The translations under genes were made by a program, and so were the position numbers. Under the pieces are notes generated by a model. That model was not told the origin of the DNA. It saw only the letters and a program-made list of their open reading frames with translations, and did not search any database. Of a stretch of DNA of 53,638 nucleotides, positions 25,739 through 33,138 are shown piece after piece. Position 1 is the first letter of the stretch, and every line of letters starts with the position of its first letter. Source of the DNA: DAHUYF01 sp052143095 (lineage in GTDB: Bacteria; Pseudomonadota; Alphaproteobacteria; ATCC43930; CGMCC-115725); assembly GCA_052143095.1 (NCBI GenBank), contig JBKQTR010000298.1:1-53638 (forward strand), read 5' to 3'.

Positions 25739-25826
25739 CAACGATCGCCTTGCCCGCGAAAGCGGGCATCCAGGGCCGCGGCCCCTGGATTCCGGCTCTC
25801 CGCTTCGCTCCGGCCGGAAAGGCGAC
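25739..25826. repeat. Family C palindromic element (copy C1)
   Basis: TGCCCGC (25751-25757) and GCGGGCA (25762-25768) form a perfect 7-bp stem capped by GAAA, a GNRA tetraloop. A second hairpin, ATCCAGGG (25768-25775) with CCCTGGAT (25783-25790), follows, then a CTCCGCTTCGCTCCGG-type stem. The first 37 bases are identical to those starting at 35306. It lies between convergent genes. Confidence 0.7.
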
Positions 25827-25869
25827 ATAAGAATGGAAGCAAGTGTTGGCTACAAAACGTTAGGCTGGC

Positions 25870-26526
25870 CTACCCGATCTGCGGCCAGCGCAGCAGCGCC
25901 GCCTTGCCCGGCTCGGCCAGCGCGTAGACGCCGCGCTCGACGCGGACGAACCAGCCATAGACGTTGCCCAGCAGGATCTTCGGCGCGTCGGGGACGGCGT
26001 CTTTGAGCTCCTTGACGCGCCGCGGGCCCGAAGTCAGCGCCGCGGCGCAGGCGAGCGCCTGCTGGCGATAGGCGGTCATGATCGGCTGGCCCCTGCCGCC
26101 GCCCATCACGGGATCGCCGCGGCGGCGGCGATATTCGTCGACGAGCTCGGAGCGGCGCTTCGCGTCGCGCCGCGGCCGCCACGGGCTCGGCTCGACCAGC
26201 ACGTCGACCCGGCCGCGGCGCGTGACGCCGAGCAGGCCGAAACCCAAGAGACGGCAGAGCTTGCGCGCTCTGGGATCGTTCTCTCGGCCGCGCGTCGAGC
26301 TGCGCACGGCGAGCCAGACCTCGTCGCAGGCGGCGGTGCGGTCAACGCCTTGCAGGATCAGCTCGAGGGTAAAGGTGAGCTTGAGCTCGGTGATCACCAG
26401 CAGCGGCGGCGCGCCGTCGCGCACCGCCACGACGTCGCAGCCGCAAATCTCGCCTTTGACGGCGAAGCCGAGCTTCTCGAGGAAGCGCTTGACCGGAGGA
26501 TAAAGCGAAGTCTCCACGGCCTGCAT
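25870..26526 (-). CDS. DUF2161-type PD-(D/E)XK phosphodiesterase-like protein
   Basis: 218 aa from ATG 26526; a TTG start nine codons earlier is possible. The N-terminal half has LYPPVKRFLEKLGFAVKGEI, then CDVVAVRDG and LVITELKL, which matches the beta-sheet D...ExK core of PD-(D/E)XK nuclease-fold proteins. A winged-helix-like C-terminal part (QPIMTAYRQQALACAAAL ... LGNVYGWFVRVERGVYAL) follows. DUF2161 proteins are widespread in alphaproteobacteria with no firmly known role. It may act on nucleic acid. It is divergent from the serine hydrolase at 26659. Confidence 0.75.
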   Translation of the reverse strand: MQAVETSLYPPVKRFLEKLGFAVKGEICGCDVVAVRDGAPPLLVITELKLTFTLELILQGVDRTAACDEVWLAVRSSTRGRENDPRARKLCRLLGFGLLGVTRRGRVDVLVEPSPWRPRRDAKRRSELVDEYRRRRGDPVMGGGRGQPIMTAYRQQALACAAALTSGPRRVKELKDAVPDAPKILLGNVYGWFVRVERGVYALAEPGKAALLRWPQIG

Positions 26527-26658
26527 CTTGCCTGAAGCGCCCCGCCGCCTCAACCGCAGGGTAGCCGATGGTCGGGGGGCGGAGCATCGGCGTCATTGCG
26601 TTCGGTGCGCAACGGGTGGAAGATCGCCGGCACAAGACCACATAAGGGAGGGTTCGCC

Positions 26659-27828
26659 ATGACGGCATTGCCGAAAATCGATGCGGTATTGCGCAGCGCA
26701 ACCGAGAGCGGCGACGTGCCGGGTGTCGTCGCCATGGCGGCGACCGCGGACGGTCCCGTTTATCAAGGCGCCTTCGGCAAGCGGGCGCTGCCGGCGGGGC
26801 CGGCGATGACCGCGGATTCCGTGTTCTGGATCGCCTCGATGACCAAGGCGATCACCTCGACCGCGGCCATGCAGCTCGTCGAGCGCGGCAAGCTCGTCCT
26901 CGACCGGCCGATCGCCGATGTGCTGCCGGCGCTGGCATCGCCCAAGGTGCTCGAGGGGTTCGACGCCGCCGGCGAGCCCAAGCTGCGCCCAGCCAAGCGG
27001 CCGATCACCTTGCGCCACCTGCTGACGCACACCGCCGGCTTCGGCTACGACATCTGGAATCCCGACCTGTTGCGCTATGAGGAGAAGAAGGGGATTCCCG
27101 GCGTCATCTCCTGCGAGAAGCTGGCGCTGACCATGCCGCTCACCTTCGATCCCGGCGAGAAATGGGATTACGGCATCAACATCGACTGGGTCGGCCAGGC
27201 GGTGGAGAGGGTGAGCGGCCAGACGCTCGGCGCCTATTTCCAGGAGAATCTGTTCGAGCCGCTGGGCATGAAGGATACCGCGTTCAAGCTCACCAACGAG
27301 CGCCGCACGCGGCTGGTCGGCATGCATGCGCGCCAGGCCGACGGCAGCCTGCAGCCGATGCCGTTCGAGATCCCGCAAGAGCCGGAATTCCAGATGGGCG
27401 GCGGCGGGCTCTACGGCACCGCCGGCGACTATCTCGCCTTTGAGCAGATGTTCCTCAATGGCGGCCGCGCCAACGGCAAGCAGGTGCTGAAGCCCGAGAC
27501 GGTGCGGCAGATGTCGGAAAACCAGATGGGCGCGATCAATGTCCGCCTGCTCAAGACCGCGATCCCGCCCTATTCGAACGATGCCGAGTTCTTCCCCGGC
27601 ATGGTGAAGAAATGGGGGCTGGGCTTCATGATCAGCACCGAGCGGGTGCCCGGCGGGCGCAGCGCCGGCAGCCTCACTTGGGCTGGTCTCGGCAATACCT
27701 ATTTCTGGATCGATCCGACAAAGCGCATCGCCGGCGTGATCATGACGCAGCTCGTGCCGTTCGCCGACGGGAAGGTGCTCGATCTCTACGGCAAGTTCGA
27801 GAACGCGGTCTACGCCGCGCTGGCCTGA
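26659..27828 (+). CDS. Class C beta-lactamase-fold serine hydrolase/esterase
   Basis: 389 aa from ATG 26659, preceded by AAGGGAGG. The SxxK motif is S60-M-T-K63 in WIASMTKAI. The second-motif Tyr is in KWDYGINIDWVG. The third motif is replaced by WAGLGNTYFWID, as in EstB-type esterases rather than true beta-lactamases. There is no signal peptide, pointing to a cytosolic esterase or amidase. It stands as its own unit, divergent from the DUF2161 gene, with the cupin gene 119 bases downstream. Confidence 0.88.
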   Translation: MTALPKIDAVLRSATESGDVPGVVAMAATADGPVYQGAFGKRALPAGPAMTADSVFWIASMTKAITSTAAMQLVERGKLVLDRPIADVLPALASPKVLEGFDAAGEPKLRPAKRPITLRHLLTHTAGFGYDIWNPDLLRYEEKKGIPGVISCEKLALTMPLTFDPGEKWDYGINIDWVGQAVERVSGQTLGAYFQENLFEPLGMKDTAFKLTNERRTRLVGMHARQADGSLQPMPFEIPQEPEFQMGGGGLYGTAGDYLAFEQMFLNGGRANGKQVLKPETVRQMSENQMGAINVRLLKTAIPPYSNDAEFFPGMVKKWGLGFMISTERVPGGRSAGSLTWAGLGNTYFWIDPTKRIAGVIMTQLVPFADGKVLDLYGKFENAVYAALA

Positions 27829-27947
27829 CGCGCGACGGGGCGGGTCGGGCCGATAGCGGGTCCCGATCCGCCCTCTGCCGCCGGTGCGTTGCCTCGCCGC
27901 CGCCGGCGCGATATCGTTGGCGCCGGCTTGGCACGGAGGCGGGGATC

Positions 27948-28448
27948 ATGGGCTACACGATCGAAGGGTTCGCCGCGGAGTGTCGCCGGTTGCTGGCGGC
28001 CGATCCCGGTTCCGGCGGGCGCCAGAAGGTGTGCCGGCTGGTGCAGGAGGTGCTGAAGGACGAGGCCTTCATCGCCCGGCATCTCACCGAGGAGGCGGGC
28101 GAGCGCAAGGTTCTCTACGAGGATCCCGAGCTCGGCTTCTGCATTCTCGCGCATGTCTATAGCGGGGCGCGCGAGAGCCGGCCGCATGATCACGGCCCCT
28201 CCTGGGCGATCTACGGCCAGGCGCGGGGCGAGACCGAGATGAGCGATTTCGCCCTGGTCGAGCCGGCGCAGGAGGGGAAGCCCGGCAAGGTGCGGCACGT
28301 TAGGACCTACACGCTCGCGCCGGGCATGGCGCATGTCTACAACGAGGGCGATCTGCACGCGCCGCGCCGCGCCGGTCCGACGCGCCTCGTGCGCATCGAA
28401 GGCATGAACATGGACAAGGTGAAGCGGCGCGCCTTCGATCTCGTGTGA
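27948..28448 (+). CDS. Cupin protein, cysteine-dioxygenase-like
   Basis: 166 aa from ATG 27948, preceded by GGAGGCGGGG. LAHVYSGARESRPHDHGPSW holds the two His of the first cupin motif, followed by a Glu (GETEM), and GDLHAPRRAG supplies the third His. This spacing is like cysteine dioxygenase and related thiol dioxygenases, which bind Fe(II) and turn thiols into sulfinates. The overall match is to an uncharacterised cupin group, so the thiol substrate is a hypothesis. Confidence 0.65.
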   Translation: MGYTIEGFAAECRRLLAADPGSGGRQKVCRLVQEVLKDEAFIARHLTEEAGERKVLYEDPELGFCILAHVYSGARESRPHDHGPSWAIYGQARGETEMSDFALVEPAQEGKPGKVRHVRTYTLAPGMAHVYNEGDLHAPRRAGPTRLVRIEGMNMDKVKRRAFDLV

Positions 28449-28484
28449 GATCGGGCTAAGGCGAGTTTACGCTACATCGGCGCC

Positions 28485-28612
28485 GGTGCGTCCTTCGACA
28501 GGCGCGCTGCGCGCGCCCCCTCAGGATGAGGAAATTTTTTGATGGCATAAAGAAAATAGCCTCAACCTGAGCGCGAGCGCAGCGAGCAGTCGAAGGACGC
28601 GCTGAGTCGATC
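28485..28612. repeat. Family B palindromic element (copy B1)
   Basis: Left arm 28485-28531 (GTGCGTCCTTCGACAGG ... CTCAGGATGAGG) and right arm 28560-28600 (CCTCAACCTGAGCGCGAG ... CGAAGGACGC) form a long inverted repeat around an A+T-rich centre. It is nearly the reverse complement of the element at 31768-31900, including the outer flank GAGTCGATCC. It lies between convergent genes. Confidence 0.75.
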
Positions 28613-28633
28613 CAGCAGAAATTTGCTCTAGCG

Positions 28634-28906
28634 CTACTGCTTCTGGTCGTTCTCGTATTCCTTCCAGCCCGCGCCCTCGGCCTCCTTGCGGCAGAGATAG
28701 CCGCCATCGCTGGTGCGGCCGTAGAGCTTCGTTCCCTTGACGTGGAAGATGCCGCCGCCCTTGACGTTGGACCAGACGACGACGTCCTTCGGGCAGTGCT
28801 TTTGCGCGGTGGCCTCGAGGTCGAATTCCTTGACCTCGCGCGCCTCGGCCGCGGCGGCGAGCAGGACGAAGACGCCGATGACCAGCATGCGCAGGAATGG
28901 TTTCAT
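28634..28906 (-). CDS. Small secreted protein of unknown function
   Basis: 90 aa. Residues 1-22 form a clear signal peptide (LVIGVFVLLAAAAEA). The mature part has two cysteines, CPKDVVVWSNVKG and GGYLCRKEAEGAG, probably disulfide-linked, with the intervening FHVKGTKLYGRT. Short proteins with a VVWxNxKxxxxHxxGxxxYGxT pattern recur in proteobacteria as predicted secreted proteins. I know no assigned role. It is divergent from the thiamine-diphosphate enzyme operon at 29035. Confidence 0.8.
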   Translation of the reverse strand: MKPFLRMLVIGVFVLLAAAAEAREVKEFDLEATAQKHCPKDVVVWSNVKGGGIFHVKGTKLYGRTSDGGYLCRKEAEGAGWKEYENDQKQ

Positions 28907-28966
28907 TGTCAGAGCTCCTTTGGCGCCCGTTGGGGATCGCCCGGTCTCTTCGGCCGGAAGCCGATG

Positions 28967-28990
28967 TATAATAGCGGGGCCGGTCGCTAT
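28967..28990 (+). promoter_or_regulatory. TATAAT box with inverted repeat
   Basis: TATAAT at 28967-28972 is a perfect -10 consensus 63 bases upstream of the split thiamine-diphosphate enzyme operon. It overlaps ATAGCG (28971-28976), which pairs with CGCTAT (28985-28990) across 8 bases, a possible operator over the transcription start. No good -35 box is visible at the standard distance. Confidence 0.35.
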
Positions 28991-29034
28991 AAACAGCGCG
29001 AATGCGCCGGCGGGAGGAGCAGCGGAGAGTAACC

Positions 29035-29553
29035 ATGGATGAGACGCCGCCGAGCTGGCAGAACGAGCTTTACGAGCTGTTGCGCCGCCACGGTGTGACG
29101 CAATTCGCCTATGTGCCGGATGCCGGCCATCGCGTGCTGATCGACCGCTCGCTCGCCGATCCCGCGGCGCAGTCGGTCGCGCTGACCACCGAGGAGGAGG
29201 GGGTGGCGCTGCTCGCCGGCGCCGATCTCGGCGGCGCGCGCGGCGTGCTGCTGATGCAGTCGAGCGGCGTCGGCAACTGCATCAACATGCTGTCGCTGAT
29301 CAAGGGCGGGCGGTTTCCCTTCCTGACGCTGGTCAGCATGCGCGGCGATTACGGCGAGGGCAATCCCTGGCAATACCCGATGGGACAGGCGGTCGAGCCC
29401 GTGCTGCAGGCGATGGGCGTCATCTGCATGCGCATCGAGCGGCCGGAGGAGGTGACGCCGACCGTGGTCGCGGCGCTCACCATGGTATTCCAGTCCGGCA
29501 ACGCGGTCGCGGTCCTGCTGACCCAGAAGCTGATCGGCGCCAAGCCGTTTTGA
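29035..29553 (+). CDS. Split ThDP decarboxylase, alpha (PYR) subunit
   Basis: 172 aa from ATG 29035. It holds only the pyrimidine-binding domain: VTQFAYVPDAGHRVLID, then LTTEEEGVALLAGADLGG (catalytic Glu about 53-55) and MQSSGVGNCINMLSL, as in sulfopyruvate decarboxylase ComD and the PYR half of phosphonopyruvate decarboxylase. The PP domain is the next gene, 13 bases downstream. Together they should decarboxylate a 3-substituted pyruvate or similar 2-oxo acid. Confidence 0.85.
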   Translation: MDETPPSWQNELYELLRRHGVTQFAYVPDAGHRVLIDRSLADPAAQSVALTTEEEGVALLAGADLGGARGVLLMQSSGVGNCINMLSLIKGGRFPFLTLVSMRGDYGEGNPWQYPMGQAVEPVLQAMGVICMRIERPEEVTPTVVAALTMVFQSGNAVAVLLTQKLIGAKPF

Positions 29554-29566
29554 GGAGCGCTAAGCA

Positions 29567-30190
29567 ATGGCGACACAGGACGCACACGGCATGGCGGGCG
29601 CGCTGGCGCCGGAGTTCGTGCTCGACCGGCGCGAGGCCGTGCCGGCGCTGCTCGGCCGGCACGAGGATTTCCTGATCATCGCCGGGCTTGCCGGGACCGC
29701 GCGCGACATCGCCCACCTCACCAAGGATTCCCCCGCGGCCTATACGCTGGCCGGCGCCATGGGCGCGGCGGCGACGATGGGGCTCGGCCTTGCGCTGGCG
29801 CGGCCCGACCGGCGCGTGCTGGTGATCACCGGCGACGGCGAGCTCTTGATGAATGTCGGCGCGCTCGCCACCATCGCCGTGCTCAACCCGCACAACCTGT
29901 CGCTGGTCTGCGTCGATAACGGCCATTACGGCGAGACCGGCTATCAGAAAAGCCACACCAGCCTCGGCGTCGACCTCGAGAAGATGGCGCAAGGCGCCGG
30001 CATCAAGCGCACGCGCACGATCGCGCGCGAGGCGGAGATCGCCGAAGGCGCGCGGCTGATCCGCGAGGGCAACGGCACCGCTTTCGTGCTGCTGCGGGTG
30101 AAGCCGACGGATCCGCCGAGCTACAAGCGCAGCCTCGATCCCGCGCTGGAGCGCCTGCGCTTCCGCCAAGCGCTGCTGGGCAAGCCGTGA
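29567..30190 (+). CDS. Split ThDP decarboxylase, beta (PP) subunit
   Basis: 207 aa. The ThDP/Mg motif begins at GDGELLMN (89-96) and ends at VDNGHYGETG with N118, the GDG-x(26)-N spacing of the family. LTKDSPAAYTLAGAMGAAA lines the active site. It pairs with the alpha subunit just upstream, and the ComDE-like split arrangement suggests sulfopyruvate or phosphonopyruvate decarboxylation. Close homologues in alphaproteobacteria are of unknown specificity, so the substrate is open. The binding protein at 30498 follows on the same strand after a family A repeat. Confidence 0.85.
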   Translation: MATQDAHGMAGALAPEFVLDRREAVPALLGRHEDFLIIAGLAGTARDIAHLTKDSPAAYTLAGAMGAAATMGLGLALARPDRRVLVITGDGELLMNVGALATIAVLNPHNLSLVCVDNGHYGETGYQKSHTSLGVDLEKMAQGAGIKRTRTIAREAEIAEGARLIREGNGTAFVLLRVKPTDPPSYKRSLDPALERLRFRQALLGKP

Positions 30191-30243
30191 GGCGCCGCGT
30201 GAATCCCGTCCTCCCTCGAGCGCAGGGCAATCGCAAAAGGGTT

Positions 30244-30375
30244 CACCACAGAGGCACGGAGGTCACGGAGAAGAAGGGTTGGGCGCGCAAAGCGCGCCAT
30301 TCTTCGCTCCTCCGTGATCTCCGTGCCTCCGTGGTCATTCTTTTCGACCGGCGGCTCTGCGCCATATGCGATTCT
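30244..30375. repeat. Family A palindromic element (copy A4)
   Basis: Left arm 30244-30272 (CACAGAGGCACGGAGG), perfect inner hairpin GGCGCGC-AAA-GCGCGCC (30282-30298), and right arm 30305-30337 (CCGTGCCTCCGTGGTC). A flank with CCATATGCGAT at about 30362 is shared with copy A3. It fills most of the 307-base gap between the ThDP enzyme and the binding protein. Nothing else is seen there apart from the binding protein's GGGAGG site. Confidence 0.7.
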
Positions 30376-30497
30376 CCTGGCTCAAGGGGCTATTTCCAGC
30401 GCACGCTTGCTTAACGCCGCGAACCGGGCGACCCTGCCGGTAACGCCGCGCCTTCGAAAGAAGGACGCGGAAAAGAACGCTATCGGGAGGATGCGAG

Positions 30498-31733
30498 ATG
30501 AAGGTGTTTGCAGGCATCGCGGGCGCGATGCTGCTCATGTTGGCCCCGGCGCAGGCGGCGGATCCCATCCGCATCGGCTTCAGCATGGCGCTCACCGGCG
30601 GTCTCGCCGGCAATGGCAAGCAGGTGCTGGCGGGCTTCGAGATTTGGCGCGAGGACGTCAACGCAAAGGGCGGGCTGCTCGGGCGTCCGGTGGAGCTGGT
30701 CTATTACGACGATCAGAGCAACCCCGCCAACGTGCCGGCGATCTATGCCAAGCTGATCGATGTCGACAAGGTCGATCTCGTCATCGGACCCTACGCCACC
30801 AACATGGTGGCGCCGGCGCTCACCGTGATCATGCAGCACAACATGGTCGACGTCTCCGTGACCGCGCTGGCGGTCAACAGCACGTTTCACTACCCGCGGT
30901 ATTTCTCGATGATCTCTGCCGGCCCGACGCCGAAGCTCGCCTATTCCCGCGGCTTCTTCGCCTTGGCCGCGGCACAGAGCCCCAGGCCCATGACCGTGGC
31001 GATCGCCGCCGCCGATGCCGAATTCGCCAAGAACGCCGCCGACGGCGCGCGCGAGAACGCCAAGGCGAACGGCCTCACCGTCATCTATGATCGCACCTAC
31101 CCGCCGACCACGGTGGATTTCGCGCCGATCGTGCGGGCGATCCAGGCGGCCGACCCCGACATCGTCTATGTCGCGGCCTACCCGCCCGACACGGTCGGCA
31201 TGATCCGCGCCGCCAACGAGAGCGGGCTCAAGCCCAGATTCTTCGGCGGGCCGATGGTCGGGCTCGCCTCGGCCACGATCAAGGCGCAGCTGGGGCCGCT
31301 GCTGAACGGCATCGTCGTCAACGAGATCTGGCTGCCCTCGCCCAAGCTCGATTTCCCCGGCGTCCAGGCGATGCTGCAGAAATACCAGGCGCGCGCGCCG
31401 GGCCTCGCCACCGATCCCCTCGGCTATACCTTCCCGGTGTTCTCCTACGCCGCAGCGCAAGTGCTGGGCGATGCGGTGGCCGGCAGCGGCAGCCTCGACC
31501 CGGACAAGATTGCCGCCTACCTGCACAGCCACGATTTCACCACCGTCGCCGGCGCGTTCAAATTCGGGCCGGACGGCGAATGGGACAATGAGCGCGTGCT
31601 GTGGACGCAGTTCCAGGGCCTCACCGACAATTCGGTCGACCAGTTCCGCGAGGGCAACAAGGAGGTCGTGGTGTGGCCGCCGGAGTACAAGGTCGGCACG
31701 CTCGTCTATCCCTATAGCGAGGCGCGGAAATAG
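30498..31733 (+). CDS. Periplasmic Leu/Ile/Val-type substrate-binding protein (paralogue 2)
   Basis: 411 aa from ATG 30498 with GGGAGG upstream. The signal peptide ends near PAQAADP (residue 21). It shares VNAKGGLLGRPV, YYDDQSN, LIDVDK, YATNMVAPA and AEFAKNAADGAR with the protein at 18529-19791. Differences cluster in the ligand-pocket stretches (MVDVSVTALAVNS versus RLFLGLFGLAVNS). No permease or ATPase genes are nearby. It converges with the amidohydrolase operon across a family B repeat, and either that operon or the upstream ThDP enzyme may use its ligand. Confidence 0.9.
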   Translation: MKVFAGIAGAMLLMLAPAQAADPIRIGFSMALTGGLAGNGKQVLAGFEIWREDVNAKGGLLGRPVELVYYDDQSNPANVPAIYAKLIDVDKVDLVIGPYATNMVAPALTVIMQHNMVDVSVTALAVNSTFHYPRYFSMISAGPTPKLAYSRGFFALAAAQSPRPMTVAIAAADAEFAKNAADGARENAKANGLTVIYDRTYPPTTVDFAPIVRAIQAADPDIVYVAAYPPDTVGMIRAANESGLKPRFFGGPMVGLASATIKAQLGPLLNGIVVNEIWLPSPKLDFPGVQAMLQKYQARAPGLATDPLGYTFPVFSYAAAQVLGDAVAGSGSLDPDKIAAYLHSHDFTTVAGAFKFGPDGEWDNERVLWTQFQGLTDNSVDQFREGNKEVVVWPPEYKVGTLVYPYSEARK

Positions 31734-31767
31734 CCAAGACCGCCAGCGGTCTATAGCGTGTTTCCGT

Positions 31768-31900
31768 TGGATCGACTCGGTGCGTCCTTCGACTGCTCGC
31801 TACGCTCGCGCTCAGGATGAGGCAATTTTCTTTGTGCCATCAACAACCTTCCTCATCCTGAGCTGGCGCGCGCAGCGCGCCTGTCGAAGGACGCACCAGC
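31768..31900. repeat. Family B palindromic element (copy B2)
   Basis: Left arm 31779-31822 (GTGCGTCCTTCGACTGC ... CTCAGGATGAGG) and right arm 31851-31897 (CCTCATCCTGAGC ... GTCGAAGGACGCACC) form a long inverted repeat. It is an inverted copy of the element at 28485-28612, including GGATCGACTC at 31769-31778 outside the arm. It lies between convergent genes and may terminate both. Confidence 0.75.
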
Positions 31901-31954
31901 GTCCATGCAGCGGAAACGCACTCCAGCCTTGCTCACGCGCGCCTCGGCGCGCCC

Positions 31955-33097
31955 TCAGTTGATCAGCCCGTAGAACTTGCCGGCGTTCTCGCAGGTGATC
32001 TTGTGCGTGATCTCTGCCGGGAGATGGCCGAACTGCTCCGCGATGTAGCGTGTCGATTCCGGCCAGACGCCGTCGCCATGCGGGTAGTCGCAGCCCCACA
32101 TCAGCGACTCCACGCCCATCTCGTCGATCAGCTTGGTGCCGATGCGGTCGAACTGGAACGTGGCCTTGCATTGCCGGCGCCAATAGTCGCTCGGCTTCAT
32201 CTTGAGGCCGAGATCGTGGAAGCGGTCCTCCCATTCGAAATCCATGCGGTCGAGCGCGTAGGGGATCCAGCCGATACCGCTCTCGCCGAAGCCGATACGC
32301 AGATCGGGATAGCGCTCGAGCACGGCGGCGCCCATCAGCGCCGCGAGGATGTTGACGAGATTCATCTGGAAGCCGGAGACGACGGTGAAGAAGGCGGCGC
32401 GCCGCGTCTTGCCGGTCTGCTCCTCGAACACCTTCAGCGGCATTGCCGGGAAGGTGTGGAAATGCAGCGGCAGCTGCACCTCGTTGACCGCCTGCCACAT
32501 CGGCTCCCAGATCGGGTGCCACATCGGCTCCATGTCCCAGGAGCAGGAAAGCTCGAGCCCGCGCAAACCCATCTTGGCGACGCGATGCACCTCCTTCACC
32601 GCGGCGTCGATGTCGCCGTAGGGCAGGCAGGCAAGCCCGATATGGCGGTCGGGATAATAGCGGCAGAAGGCCCTAAGCCAGTCATTGTAGATCCGCAGCA
32701 TCTCGTTGGCGGCTTCGCGGTCGTTAAGCCGGCCGGCGGCGCCGAGGATGCCGTAGATCACCTCGGCGTCGACGCCGTCGCGGTCCATGTCCTTGATGCG
32801 CAGATGCGGGTCGGAGACGCGGCGGATGCCTTTCTTGCCGTCATCGTACAACCCGGTCTTGGCCATGACGTCGACCCGCGCATGGCTGCCGGGGACGAAT
32901 TTCTGGCCGGACGGGCCGACGCCATTGACCAGGCCGAAATTGGCGCCGTTCCTCGCGGTCCAGCGCGGGCCGTCCGGGCCGTCGACGACGTAGGGCATGC
33001 GCTCTTTGAGCTCGCGCGGTGCTTCGGAGACGAAGAGATCGGGCGGCATCCAGGGCAGGTCGAGATGACAGTCGGCCGAGATCCTCCGGTACTGCAT
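31955..33097 (-). CDS. Amidohydrolase family 2 metal-dependent hydrolase/decarboxylase
   Basis: 380 aa from ATG 33097 with GGAGG upstream. ISADCHLDLP (near residue 6) is the start of the metal site, LHFHTFP the central His pair, and MWGCDYPHGDGVWPES the final Asp, giving the ACMSD/gamma-resorcylate decarboxylase pattern, although the first motif reads DCHLD rather than DxHxH. Members decarboxylate aromatic acids or hydrolyse cyclic compounds. It is the last gene of an operon with a ketopantoate-reductase-like and a PEP-mutase-superfamily enzyme. Confidence 0.85.
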   Translation of the reverse strand: MQYRRISADCHLDLPWMPPDLFVSEAPRELKERMPYVVDGPDGPRWTARNGANFGLVNGVGPSGQKFVPGSHARVDVMAKTGLYDDGKKGIRRVSDPHLRIKDMDRDGVDAEVIYGILGAAGRLNDREAANEMLRIYNDWLRAFCRYYPDRHIGLACLPYGDIDAAVKEVHRVAKMGLRGLELSCSWDMEPMWHPIWEPMWQAVNEVQLPLHFHTFPAMPLKVFEEQTGKTRRAAFFTVVSGFQMNLVNILAALMGAAVLERYPDLRIGFGESGIGWIPYALDRMDFEWEDRFHDLGLKMKPSDYWRRQCKATFQFDRIGTKLIDEMGVESLMWGCDYPHGDGVWPESTRYIAEQFGHLPAEITHKITCENAGKFYGLIN

Positions 33098-33138
33098 GCT
33101 TTCCTCCTCGCGCCGCGTCGGCGGCGCCTGTCGCAGGG

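Noticed and set aside
26659..27828. Antibiotic-resistance beta-lactamase
   Set aside because: No signal peptide, and the third active-site motif matches esterases; cytosolic beta-lactamase-fold esterases are common.
29035..30190. Truncated acetolactate synthase split by a frameshift
   Set aside because: Each half has its own start, ribosome binding site and full domain motifs, and natural two-subunit decarboxylases of this kind are known.
19866..31900. CRISPR array from the repeated sequences
   Set aside because: The repeats are far apart, palindromic and without regular spacers; they are dispersed intergenic elements.
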